Assembly: GCF_026626705.1 (NCBI RefSeq)
Contig: NZ_JAPNKC010000001.1
Coordinates: 9,442,001-9,506,000 of the forward strand
Source of the DNA: Pyxidicoccus sp. MSG2
GTDB taxonomy: Bacteria > Myxococcota > Myxococcia > Myxococcales > Myxococcaceae
DNA: 64,000 bases
Direction of reading: 5' to 3'
Below, one piece after another: positions 41,954 to 50,575 of the stretch (position 1 is the first letter of the stretch; the number at the start of each line of letters is the position of its first letter). The translations under genes and the position numbers were made by a program. The notes beneath the pieces are model-generated. The model did no database searches. It saw only the letters and a program-made list of their open reading frames with translations, and was not told the DNA's origin.

Positions 41954-43138
41954 CTAGGGCGTTGCCGGGCCCGTGGCGAGCTTTCCCCGCCGGCTCCACT
42001 CCAGGGGCGTGCAGGGCCTCAGGCCGTGGGTATTGGCGGCGGCGCCGAGCTCCGGCCTGCGGAGGTTCTCCGGGTTGAGGCACACCGCGCCCTGGGGGCT
42101 CCAGATGGCCTCGGGACGCGCGAGCCGATCCCGGTTGATTCCGAGCTGGTCCCGCTTGTCGATGAGGGTGCCGCTCCGGGTGTAGCTCCGGAGATCGCCC
42201 TGCCCGACGAAGTAGGCGGCGCGCTTGGCCTGGATGCAGGAGCGGAAGAGGTAGTCGCGCGTCGGGTCGTCCCGGCCCGTGGAGGGATTCCAGGGGAGAT
42301 AGCCCCATGCCAGGCAGGTGGCGACGGCGCCCGACTCGCAGCTCAGGGTCGTCAGACTCAGGCTGTCATGGTTGAGGACGACCGACGCCCGCAGGCCGTC
42401 GACCTGCCTTCCTCCCAGGAAGGTGACCGGCTCACCATCACAGTGGGGCTGCCACGCGGTGGTGGTGGCATAGGAGAGCTTGTAGCGGGAGGGGCCCTTC
42501 GCGGCGGTGCCTTCGCGCGGGACGGCCTCCACTCGCAGGTCGTAGGGCTGCGGAATGTCTCCGATGTCGGGGTCATCAACGGAGAACGTGAGCTCCAGGC
42601 CGGACAGGTCGGCGCCCCTCGCGGCGACCACCTGCCTGTCGCGCGTGCGGTAGCGGATGACGAGCTCGGTGCCCTCGCTGCTGACGCTGAGCAGCTCCAG
42701 CGCATCGGCACTGCTGCCCGGGGTCCCGGAGCGCCGGCGGATGCCGACCCGGGTGTCGACGAGCCGGGTGGGGTTGCTCAGGTATCGGACCTTGAGCACG
42801 ACCCCTGCGGGGCTATTGGCAAAGGCCTCGGGACAGTAGGCCAGGCTCCCCATGTAGCGGAGGCAGTAGCCCCAGCCCCCCGCGATGAAGATGCCCTGGC
42901 CGTTGGCGTCCGGGTCGCATTGGCCGGTAGGGCAGTGGTCGGGGAGTGCGAGCGCGCTCCGGTCCACCTCACAGTCATCGCCACGGCAGGTTCCCACTGG
43001 CAGGGGCTCGGAGGAGTCCTTCGGTGGCGGCTGCGAAGGGCCGGGGTCCTGCCTGCGCGCTTCGGACGAGAAGCACCCGCTGCTCCCAGCGGCCATCAGC
43101 ACCGTCATCACCCAGCCGAGCCATTTCCTCTTCTCCAT
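41954..43138 (-). CDS. ADYC-like lipoprotein
   Basis: 394 residues after AGGAAGG. The signal peptide ends G-S-S-G-C. The mature protein has eight or more Cys and a terminal region C-I-Q-A-K-R-A-A-Y-F-V-G-Q-G-D, recalling the ADYC domain of myxobacterial lipoproteins but with A-A-Y-F in place of the name motif. The segment N-G-Q-G-I-F-I-A-G-G-W-G-Y-C also fits that family. Convergent with the TPR kinase and upstream of nothing obvious. Function unknown. Confidence 0.75.
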   Translation of the reverse strand: MEKRKWLGWVMTVLMAAGSSGCFSSEARRQDPGPSQPPPKDSSEPLPVGTCRGDDCEVDRSALALPDHCPTGQCDPDANGQGIFIAGGWGYCLRYMGSLAYCPEAFANSPAGVVLKVRYLSNPTRLVDTRVGIRRRSGTPGSSADALELLSVSSEGTELVIRYRTRDRQVVAARGADLSGLELTFSVDDPDIGDIPQPYDLRVEAVPREGTAAKGPSRYKLSYATTTAWQPHCDGEPVTFLGGRQVDGLRASVVLNHDSLSLTTLSCESGAVATCLAWGYLPWNPSTGRDDPTRDYLFRSCIQAKRAAYFVGQGDLRSYTRSGTLIDKRDQLGINRDRLARPEAIWSPQGAVCLNPENLRRPELGAAANTHGLRPCTPLEWSRRGKLATGPATP

Positions 43139-43265
43139 TGCCGAACCTTCCTGAACGATGGCGAGGACTCGAGCAGCCCCGCCGTGTCGCGGGTGCCGCC
43201 GCCTTCACCGGTGGTGGCTCATCAGCCAGAACCATGCCAGCGGTGGAGCAGGTGCCGGCCACCCG

Positions 43266-45086
43266 TCACGGAGCCGTGCCTCCACCGCGGGAGGAAATCC
43301 TGTACCGCTTGAGCTTGAAGGCGAAGGTCCTCAGCGGCATGCCGATGAGCTGTGCGGCGCGCGTCTGTACTCCGCCCGTGGTCTCCAGCGCCTCCAGGAT
43401 GCGCTGGCGCTCGAGCTCGTGGACCTCCTCGGCCAGGGGACGGAAGGTGCGGCGGGGGGGCCCTGGGGGCGTGTCCGCGGCAGCGTCCTGTCGTGGCTGG
43501 GGAGGCTCGGGCGCCGGGGACGCGGCCGGGGCACGGTAGAGGGGCTCGGGAAGGTGCGAGGGCTCGACGATGGGGCCAGGGCAGGTGGCGGCCACGTTCT
43601 CCATGGCGTTCTTCAGCTCGCGCACGTTGCCGGGCCAGCCGAAGGCGCCGAGCGCTCCCATGGCGGCGGCGGAGAGGTGCGGTGGAGGGCGGCCCGCGCG
43701 CTGGCAGGCCTGCGCCAGGAAGGCGTTGGCCAGCAGCGGCAGCTCGCGGGGCCGGTCCCGGAGAGGAGGCAGCATCACCCGCGCCGCCGAGAGGCGGTAG
43801 TACAGGTCCTGGCGGAAGCGGCCGGCCTGCACCTCCTCGGTCAGCACCCGGTGGGTGGCCGCCACCACGCGGACGTCGACCTCACGCTCTCGCGAGCCTC
43901 CCAGGCGGGTGATGCGCTGCTGCTCCAGTGCCCGTAGCAGCTTGGCCTGGATCTCCAGGGACAGCTCCGCCACCTCGTCCAGGAAGAGGGTGCCGCCGCT
44001 GGCCTGCTCGAACACGCCCTCACGGGCCCGGTCCGCGCCGGTGAAGGCGCCCCGCTCATGGCCGAACAGCTCGCTCTCCGCGAGCTCCCTGGACAGCGTG
44101 GCGCAGTTGCGCACCACGAAGGGGCCACCCGCCCGGGGAGACCAGTGATGGACGGCCCAGGCCGCGTTCTCCTTTCCGGCCCCCGTCTCCCCGTGGATGA
44201 GGATGTTGATGTGACTGGCCGCGAGACGGCGGAGCTGGTTGAAGAGCTCCACCATGACGGAGTCCGCCACCAGCACGGAGTGGGTGCCCAGCCGGAGCCA
44301 GTGGAGGCCCGGTCCGCTGACGCACAGGTGGCCCGGCTGCGCCTTCAGTGCCGCGGCCTGGGCGGCGGCCAGGAGCGCCTCGGGGTTCAAGCCGTCCTGG
44401 GGAGCGGTGACCAGCCCCGCGCGGACCTGGGACACCCGCGGCGAGAGCACCTCGAGGAGTCCCCGGGCCACCTCCTCGGCCTCCTCTCCCTCGAGCTCGG
44501 GGAGGACGACCATCAGCGAGGTCCCCACCTGGGCGACGAGGTCCATGGGCCGCAGCGCATCGCTGGCCGCGCGCACCAGCTCCGCGGGCGGAACGCTGGA
44601 GACTCCGAGCTCCAGCGCGCAGACGCTCACCGTGCGCTCGTAGCTGCGTACGCGGTCCAGCTCCTCGGCCAGCCGGACGCGCAGGGCCGCGGCATCCAGC
44701 GCGGGCCGGGCGTGCTGCTCCTCCTTTCTGTAGGGAAAGACGAGGATGACGTTGCCAAGCGCCACCACGGCGCCACTCTGGAGGAGCTGCGGACCCCTCA
44801 CGCTCCGGCCGTTGACCTGGATGCCATTGTGGCTGTCGAGGTCGGCGATCCAGGTCTCCCCCTCCTTCACCGTGATGCGTGCATGCTCGCGGCTGACGGA
44901 GAGGTCCTCGACGCGGATGTCCGCGCTCGAAGAGCGGCCGATGAGGAGCGTGCCGCTGCGTGGCAGCAGGCGGAACTCCGAGGAGTCACCCTCCAGGACG
45001 AGCAGGGACCCGTGCTCGTCCGGAGCTGCCCTTGACCGGGCATCCTGGGTCTCGATGGAGTCGGAGGACGCCATGGGCGGGCACAT
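43266..45086 (-). CDS. FHA-domain sigma-54-dependent transcriptional activator
   Basis: 606 residues from ATG 45086, or 602 from ATG 45074; neither has a clear ribosome-binding site. Order: FHA domain (about 30-110; G-R-S-S-S-A-D-I-R, S-R-E-H-A, H-N-G); a degenerate nucleotidyl-cyclase-like domain (about 130-245); an AAA+ domain with Walker A G-E-T-G-A-G-K-E, G-A-F-T-G-A sigma-54 contact loop and L-F-L-D-E-V-A; a C-terminal Fis-type helix-turn-helix. The FHA domain binds phosphothreonine, so activity is probably gated by a Ser/Thr kinase, possibly one of those encoded nearby. Confidence 0.93.
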   Translation of the reverse strand: MCPPMASSDSIETQDARSRAAPDEHGSLLVLEGDSSEFRLLPRSGTLLIGRSSSADIRVEDLSVSREHARITVKEGETWIADLDSHNGIQVNGRSVRGPQLLQSGAVVALGNVILVFPYRKEEQHARPALDAAALRVRLAEELDRVRSYERTVSVCALELGVSSVPPAELVRAASDALRPMDLVAQVGTSLMVVLPELEGEEAEEVARGLLEVLSPRVSQVRAGLVTAPQDGLNPEALLAAAQAAALKAQPGHLCVSGPGLHWLRLGTHSVLVADSVMVELFNQLRRLAASHINILIHGETGAGKENAAWAVHHWSPRAGGPFVVRNCATLSRELAESELFGHERGAFTGADRAREGVFEQASGGTLFLDEVAELSLEIQAKLLRALEQQRITRLGGSREREVDVRVVAATHRVLTEEVQAGRFRQDLYYRLSAARVMLPPLRDRPRELPLLANAFLAQACQRAGRPPPHLSAAAMGALGAFGWPGNVRELKNAMENVAATCPGPIVEPSHLPEPLYRAPAASPAPEPPQPRQDAAADTPPGPPRRTFRPLAEEVHELERQRILEALETTGGVQTRAAQLIGMPLRTFAFKLKRYRISSRGGGTAP

Positions 45087-45114
45087 TGCCCGCGGACCGC
45101 TCAGCTGGCAAGGC

Positions 45115-45171
45115 GTAGGGCAGGCAGCAGGGCACACCTTGCCCCGGAGCGTTGAGGCTGGCCACCCGGGT
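45115..45171 (-). repeat. 57-bp interspersed repeat, copy B
   Basis: Same element as 35640-35696 (50 of 57 identical, no gaps). Here it lies 29 bp upstream of the sigma-54 activator on the minus strand and 16 bp upstream of the amylase on the plus strand. Confidence 0.75.
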
Positions 45172-45186
45172 GCGCACCCATGGGTG

Positions 45187-46575
45187 ATGCCTCCCGAAAA
45201 CCTGCTCCCCGAGCCCGCCTGGGTACACGACGCCGACTTCATGCACGTGTACCCGCTGGGGGCCTGCGGAGCTCCCGCCACGAATGACTTCCAGAGCGTG
45301 CCCGCCGCGAGGCTGGACCGGCTGCTGCCGTGGCTGGACGCGTGGGCCGCGCTGGGTGTCAACGCCGTCTACCTGGGCCCCGTCTTCGAGTCGTCCACGC
45401 ACGGCTACGACACGGCGGACTACTTCAGCGTGGACCGGCGTCTGGGCGATGACGCGGCGCTCGCCCGCCTGGTGGACGGGCTGCACACGCGAGGGATGAA
45501 GGTGGTGGTGGATGCCGTCTTCCACCACGTGGGGCGGGCCTTCTGGGCGTTCCGGGACGTGCGCGAGAAGGGCGAGGCGTCGCAATACCGGAACTGGTTC
45601 GCGGGCCTGCGCTTCGGCGCGCGCAACCGCTTTGGCGATCCGTTCGTGTACCAGGGATGGAATGGCGTGGAGGAGCTGGTGAAGCTGGACCTGCGCCAGG
45701 ACGCGGTCCGCCGGCACCTCTTCGACGCCGTGTCCCATTGGGTGGCGCGCTTCGGCATCGACGGCCTGCGGCTGGACGCAGCGGACTCCATCGACCTGGA
45801 CTTCTTCGACGGGCTGCATGCCTTCTGCGCCGGGCTGGAGCGGAAGCTCTGGCTGATGGGCGAGGTCATCCACGGCGACTACCGCAATTGGGTCCGGCCC
45901 GGGCGGCTGCACTCCACGACGGACTACGCGCTGTGGAAGGCGCTCTGGTCCAGCCACAACGACAGGAACTACTTCGAGCTGGCCCACACGCTGAAGCGCC
46001 AGTACGCCGCGGGCGAGGGGATGTACGAGGCGCTCACGCTCTACACCTTCGCGGACAACCACGACGTGAATCGGGCCGCGATCCTCCTCAAGGAGCCCCG
46101 CCATCTTCCGCTGCTCTACCTGCTGCTCTTCACGCTGCCGGGAATCCCGTCCCTCTATTACGGCAGTGAGTGGGGCCAGCAGGGACGCAAGGAGGGCGGT
46201 GATGACAGGCCGCTGCGTCCGCCACTTCCCGAGCCGCCAGGACCTCCGGACCAGCCGCCCGGGTTGCGCGCGGCGATTGCTCGCTACGCCGAACTCCGGC
46301 ACCAGCACGAGGTGCTCAGGCGCGGGAGCTATCGGGAACTTCTCGTGCGCTCCGAGCAGCTCGCCTACGCACGGGAGCTGGGGACCGAGAGCGTGGTCGT
46401 GGCGGTGAATGCATCGGACAAGCCCTCGGACCTCGTGGAGCTGGCGATGCCGGGGGTCGTGGAAGGGGAGTGGTTCGACCTGCTGGAGCCGACGCGGCGG
46501 TTCTCGCTGCGAGGAGGACGGTTGTCGTTGGGAGTCCTGCCGCCCACGACGGGCCGGGTGCTACGCCGGGCTTGA
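45187..46575 (+). CDS. GH13 alpha-amylase-family glycosidase
   Basis: 462 residues. The GH13 blocks are complete: V-V-D-A-V-F-H-H, G-L-R-L-D-A-A with the nucleophile Asp, L-M-G-E-V-I-H with the acid Glu, and F-A-D-N-H-D with the third Asp. A C-terminal beta domain follows. There is no signal peptide, so it is probably cytoplasmic and acts on maltodextrin or glycogen. The ATG at 45187 is chosen because the frame upstream lies in the interspersed repeat; the ribosome-binding site is weak. Divergent from the sigma-54 activator. Confidence 0.9.
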   Translation: MPPENLLPEPAWVHDADFMHVYPLGACGAPATNDFQSVPAARLDRLLPWLDAWAALGVNAVYLGPVFESSTHGYDTADYFSVDRRLGDDAALARLVDGLHTRGMKVVVDAVFHHVGRAFWAFRDVREKGEASQYRNWFAGLRFGARNRFGDPFVYQGWNGVEELVKLDLRQDAVRRHLFDAVSHWVARFGIDGLRLDAADSIDLDFFDGLHAFCAGLERKLWLMGEVIHGDYRNWVRPGRLHSTTDYALWKALWSSHNDRNYFELAHTLKRQYAAGEGMYEALTLYTFADNHDVNRAAILLKEPRHLPLLYLLLFTLPGIPSLYYGSEWGQQGRKEGGDDRPLRPPLPEPPGPPDQPPGLRAAIARYAELRHQHEVLRRGSYRELLVRSEQLAYARELGTESVVVAVNASDKPSDLVELAMPGVVEGEWFDLLEPTRRFSLRGGRLSLGVLPPTTGRVLRRA

Positions 46576-46620
46576 AGTCGCGGCCGCGTCACCGCCCGGG
46601 GCGGCAGGGGATACCGCGGG

Positions 46621-47142
46621 TCAACGAAGGGTCGTCTGCGGTGGCGCCTGGGGAGAAGGCGGCTCTACCGGGGCGATGCTGACGGACTGCACGCGGAGCA
46701 CATCGCCAGTCCGGGTGATGACGAACGTGGCGCGGGACTTCCGCACGTTCTCATCCCGGTGCTGGATGAGGACGAACACCCCGGGGGCAACAGCGCGAAC
46801 GGCCTCGAGGTCCGTCCGCATGGCGAACATCTCCGGGCGCCCCTTTTCCACGAGCCACTGGAGCTGCTGCTGGAGGGCGGCCCTGCCCCGGAACCAGGTG
46901 CCCGCGCGGTTCACGAAGTCGGCGTCCTCGGAGAAGTGCGCGAGGTACGCGGGCAGGTCTCGCTGATGCCAGCGCTGGTCCAGCTCGGTCATGAGGGCCC
47001 GGAGGGCCTGTTCATCCTGCGGAGACAGTGTGAGCGACGGCTGGGACATGGCGGGAGTCCTGGGCACCGCGCATGCCTGGGCGGAGACGACTCCCAGGAG
47101 CAGCGGCCCGAGAAGGAGGAAGGGCTTCGCGTTCAGGTTCAT
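46621..47142 (-). CDS. Exported DUF4440/SnoaL-like protein
   Basis: 173 residues from ATG 47142, which gives a signal peptide (P-F-L-L-L-G-P-L-L-L-G-V-V-S-A-Q-A-C). The mature part looks like the NTF2-like fold: L-x-x-x-W-x-x-x-D-L-P-A-Y-L-A-H-F-S-E-D-A-D-F-V-N, then R-G-R-A-A-L-Q-Q. Such domains bind small ligands; function unknown. Convergent with the amylase gene. Confidence 0.78.
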   Translation of the reverse strand: MNLNAKPFLLLGPLLLGVVSAQACAVPRTPAMSQPSLTLSPQDEQALRALMTELDQRWHQRDLPAYLAHFSEDADFVNRAGTWFRGRAALQQQLQWLVEKGRPEMFAMRTDLEAVRAVAPGVFVLIQHRDENVRKSRATFVITRTGDVLRVQSVSIAPVEPPSPQAPPQTTLR

Positions 47143-47253
47143 GCACAGCCTACGCGGCCCTTCCGGGGCGCATTGCTGCCGCGGGTGTGAAGAAAGGTGA
47201 AGGCCTGACCGCCGCACCGGCCGGGAGCACTCGTCGCGCTCTGGAGCAACTGG

Positions 47254-48711
47254 CTATGGACTGTCGTCTCGCTTGGCGGGGTCCGAGGTGGAAGGGCGTT
47301 GCCGAATCATGACGGGGATGTAGCACGCGCCTCGGTACTCAACGCCGCCCCAATAATCATCACAGTCCTTCACGTCCGCAGGCAGCTTCGTCCAACAACC
47401 GCCGTTGATGGCGAGCTGCACCTTGCTGGGACAGCGGCCATTGCCGTCCGGGCGCCGTTGCCCTGAGAAGGGCTTCGGTGGCACGTCGACCGTGATGGAT
47501 GACCACGCGGAGGGGGCTCGCTCGAGCGCCACCGGCGCCGTCAGTGCCGAGTCCCCCACTGCCACGGTGCCGGCATCCCTTGCCTCGTCCTGCTCCGCAA
47601 GCTGGGGCGTCGCGGGCTCCTCGGAGCCACTCACGCTCATCAGTCCCCCAGCGCTCAGCGCCAGTGCGCCTCCGAGGCAGGTGGCCGCGAACCAGGGCCG
47701 CGTCCGCACGCGAGGATGCGGACGCACCACCGTGACGCGCTGAGGAATGGGAAAGAGGCCCGCGGGCCTCGGTTCTTCTCCCGTGAAGAGCGGCACGTCC
47801 GCTTCGCGCCCCGCACTGCGCGCAGCCCGTTCGAGTGCTTCCGCCACCTCCCGCGCGCTCCCTCGCGCCTCGGGGCGCTCCGAGAGCATCCAAGACACCA
47901 GCGCGCTCAGTTCCGCACTGCAGCGGGGGTTGATGACTCGCGCCGCCCAGGCCGCCAGCTCCTCGGGGCGCCAGAGCCACACATCCTCTTCCCACGGATG
48001 CGCCGAAGGTGGGTACTTCCCAGTCACCAGTCGATAGGCAGTGACACCCAGCGCGAAGACGTCATCCGAGGGCCCCGGGGGATACGCGACCGCGGGAGGC
48101 TTGCGACGAGTCTTGCGGGAGCCGAGGACGAAGCGCCACGCCTCGGGCGCGCGGTAGAACGAGGTGCCAGGCGCAAAGGGCTGCCACGTCAGCGTAGCGG
48201 CCCCCAGGTGGTGTCCGGAGCCGAAGTCCAGGAGGACGGCCAGGTCGTCTGCCCGCCGGACGCGGATGTTGTCACCCTTCACATCCCGGTGGAGACCTCC
48301 GGCCGAATGAGTGGCGTCCAGGGCTCGCGCCAGCCGGGCAAGCAGCTCGAGCACCTGCCTCGAAGACGGGCGCTGGGCCTGAGCCCACTCATAGAGCGGC
48401 AGGCCCTCCACCCACTCCATGACGAGCCAGGGATGGGACACGCCGTTTCGGGGCTGCCAGTGGCCATGGTCTATCAGGCTGGGGACGGCGGGGTGGTGGA
48501 TGCGGGAGAGCAGCTCGGCCTCACGCGCGAAGCGCGCATCCCCGGGGTACAGGGCCAGCTTGAGGGCCACGGCATCCGCGGCCTGCGACTCGGCGGGCAC
48601 GGCGCGGTAGACGACGCCGTAGGCGCCGTGGCCGCGCTGGTCCACCAGACGCCACGGGCCGATTTGCGTCCCCGGGGGCAGGCTCAACGGATTGAGGTCG
48701 ACAGACTCCAT
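47254..48711 (-). CDS. Ser/Thr protein kinase with membrane anchor
   Basis: 485 residues from ATG 48711, which has GAGGG about 9 nt upstream; a longer frame starts at 48783 without one. Kinase blocks: G-H-G-A-Y-G-V-V-Y, V-A-L-K-L, L-H-R-D-V-K-G-D-N, L-L-D-F-G-S-G, A-P-E. A membrane helix lies near 365-385 (W-F-A-A-T-C-L-G-G-A-L-A-L-S-A), followed by a short Cys-containing outer tail of about 100 residues. G-D-N in place of P-A-N in the catalytic loop is a usual variant. The metalloprotease-like gene lies 221 bp upstream on the same strand. Confidence 0.92.
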   Translation of the reverse strand: MESVDLNPLSLPPGTQIGPWRLVDQRGHGAYGVVYRAVPAESQAADAVALKLALYPGDARFAREAELLSRIHHPAVPSLIDHGHWQPRNGVSHPWLVMEWVEGLPLYEWAQAQRPSSRQVLELLARLARALDATHSAGGLHRDVKGDNIRVRRADDLAVLLDFGSGHHLGAATLTWQPFAPGTSFYRAPEAWRFVLGSRKTRRKPPAVAYPPGPSDDVFALGVTAYRLVTGKYPPSAHPWEEDVWLWRPEELAAWAARVINPRCSAELSALVSWMLSERPEARGSAREVAEALERAARSAGREADVPLFTGEEPRPAGLFPIPQRVTVVRPHPRVRTRPWFAATCLGGALALSAGGLMSVSGSEEPATPQLAEQDEARDAGTVAVGDSALTAPVALERAPSAWSSITVDVPPKPFSGQRRPDGNGRCPSKVQLAINGGCWTKLPADVKDCDDYWGGVEYRGACYIPVMIRQRPSTSDPAKRDDSP

Positions 48712-48931
48712 GAGGTCCCTCGTGAGGCGGTCCGCACCGCACATGCGGAGACTACCGGTGAGGTAGTCGAACTCCAACGTCATCCGGCAGGTGGACGCCG
48801 GCTTTCCGCACAGGACGGACGTGGGAATCCCGGAGGGCCACGGGGCAAAGCGCGGGCTTCACCGCCGCCGCGGGGTGCGCAGCAGCCGAGGAGGGAGCTC
48901 CAGGCCTCCGGATGGCCGCTGAGCCCAGGTG

Positions 48932-50089
48932 CTACTGCGCGGCCCAGCGCACCTCGGCGGCCGTGTGCGGCCCCACCGCGAGCTCATCCAGGCTGTTGGG
49001 CAGCCGGCCCGCTGCGGCCTCCAGCGGCACTTCGCCCACCATCACCTCCGCCTGCTGTTGCGGCAACACAGGCGCGAGCTCGGGGGCCACCAGTCCCTGG
49101 GGCAGCATCGCGTGGCCCTGGGCATCGTACTTGTCCGTGGCCCCCAGGCAGTGCAGCAGCTCGTGCGCGAGCGCGGTCAGGGCCAGCGTCGCGTCCTCCC
49201 CCTGCACCCGCGCCCGAACGAGACCCAGCTCGCCACCGGTGGCACCTACGCCTTCCGCGAAGGTGCCGGACGTGCCCGACTCCACGACAACATACAGCCG
49301 CGCGTCGTAGGCACGCGGCTCCAGGTCCACCGTGGCGTCCAGTGGCGCGAGTGCCCCCTGCAGCGTGCGCGCGTAGCTCAGCCGGGCAAGCCAGCCGGAG
49401 GAGGAGTCCTCGGGCCAGGGCAGCGGCGCCTCAGGGCGGACGGGGCCGAACACCTGGAATTGCACCGGCTGCTTCAGGCCCTCGGGCCGGTAGCGCAGGT
49501 GCTCGCGCGCGAACCAGGCCTCCAGGCGGGGCATGCCGTCACGCAGCACCTGGGCCGCCGGGTCATCCTCCCCGAGAAGCACCACCGCCACTCGCAGTGG
49601 CCGCGTCCATGTGGTGCGCGCATCGCGCTGTCGCTGCACGGAGAAGCCCCAGATGAGCGCCACGCACAAGCCCGTCAGCAGCACCGCCACCCGGAGGCGC
49701 TGGAAGCGGCGCGAGCGCGCCAGGCGTCCCTCACAGGTGCCGCAGCGGCGAGCCCCACGCGCAAGCACACACACCGCACAGATGCGCGCCCCGCATATCT
49801 CGCAGGGGCCTTCGTCCTCGAGCGACGGATGCTCGGCGCACCGGCTCCCGGATGCCGGAGCCTCCAGCACGCTCCCGTCCGCTCCCGCCGCGCGCAGCGT
49901 CTCCAGAAGGCGCTGCGCCGCGTCCAGAGGCAGGCCCCGCGGGAGCACGCGAGGCGCGGCGGACAGCAGCAGGGCCGCGTCCGCGCGAGGGATGCCGAGC
50001 GCACGGGCCAGAGCGAGTGCCGCGGTCCCCGAACGAGGCCCGGCTTCCGGAGCGCGAAGCAGCTGCACGCGGTGCGTGGAGGAGGACAT
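48932..50089 (-). CDS. Membrane metalloprotease-like protein with Zn-ribbon and ClpS/L7-like N-domain
   Basis: 385 residues after GGGTGG. The first 75 residues (V-Q-L-L-R..., L-G-I-P-R-A-D-A-A-L-L-L, P-R-V-L-P-R-G-L, A-A-G-A-D-G) have the alternating pattern of the ClpS/ribosomal L7-C-terminal fold. A Cys-rich zinc ribbon follows (C-E-I-C-G-x-x-I-C-x-x-C, C-G-T-C), then one TM helix (about 140-158). The outer domain contains A-H-E-L-L-H-C-L-G-A-T-D-K-Y, an H-E-x-x-H zinc-protease motif with a downstream Asp. The combination is unusual. Likely a membrane-bound protease; substrate unknown. It may be co-transcribed with the kinase downstream. Confidence 0.82.
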   Translation of the reverse strand: MSSSTHRVQLLRAPEAGPRSGTAALALARALGIPRADAALLLSAAPRVLPRGLPLDAAQRLLETLRAAGADGSVLEAPASGSRCAEHPSLEDEGPCEICGARICAVCVLARGARRCGTCEGRLARSRRFQRLRVAVLLTGLCVALIWGFSVQRQRDARTTWTRPLRVAVVLLGEDDPAAQVLRDGMPRLEAWFAREHLRYRPEGLKQPVQFQVFGPVRPEAPLPWPEDSSSGWLARLSYARTLQGALAPLDATVDLEPRAYDARLYVVVESGTSGTFAEGVGATGGELGLVRARVQGEDATLALTALAHELLHCLGATDKYDAQGHAMLPQGLVAPELAPVLPQQQAEVMVGEVPLEAAAGRLPNSLDELAVGPHTAAEVRWAAQ

Positions 50090-50162
50090 GCGCCACCCAT
50101 TCTGCCCCGGCGTCCAGGGCGCCGCACGCTGCCTGTCGGAGCAACCTGCTCCTACTCCCCGC

Positions 50163-50546
50163 TCATTTCCAGCCGCCGTACGGGACGGTGATGGCCTCCA
50201 TGTAGTGGCCGGATGGGTCCTGGAAGTAGACCCCTCGGCCTCCGTCGTGGGTGTTGATTTCCCCAGGGTGGTGGCCGCGCGGGTCGGCCCAGTGCTGGAT
50301 TCCCCGGGCTCGAATCCTGGCGATCAGCGCGTCGAACACGTCCTCTGAAACGAGGAAGGCGTAGTGCTGGCCCGGGAAGTCATCCGGGGTCTGGACGTAG
50401 TCGAGCGTTGCTCCATCCGACAGCTGGACGGCCAGGAAGTGCCCGAAGGGTTGTGGCTCGGGGAGCCCGAGAAGCTCGGCGAGAAAATGCGCGGAGCGCA
50501 CCTTGTCCTTCGCGGCGACGATGGTGTGATTGAAACGGACGGTCAT
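50163..50546 (-). CDS. Glyoxalase/VOC superfamily protein
   Basis: 127 residues with the beta-alpha-beta-beta-beta repeat of the vicinal-oxygen-chelate fold: F-N-H-T-I-V at the start, H-Y-A-F-L-V in the middle, and G-x-G-V-Y-F-Q-D-P-S-G-H-Y-M-E-A-I at the end, where His and Glu are likely metal ligands. GAGG precedes the ATG. Dioxygenase, lyase or resistance role cannot be told apart. Gap to the trehalose-synthase-like gene is 29 bp, same strand, so possibly one unit. Confidence 0.85.
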   Translation of the reverse strand: MTVRFNHTIVAAKDKVRSAHFLAELLGLPEPQPFGHFLAVQLSDGATLDYVQTPDDFPGQHYAFLVSEDVFDALIARIRARGIQHWADPRGHHPGEINTHDGGRGVYFQDPSGHYMEAITVPYGGWK

Positions 50547-50575
50547 GGGCGGGCCTCGTCAGTGTACCGCCGCCA

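Noticed and set aside
50285..50325. tRNA-like CTCGAATCC segment
   Set aside because: It is inside the glyoxalase-fold coding region and has no acceptor or anticodon stems.
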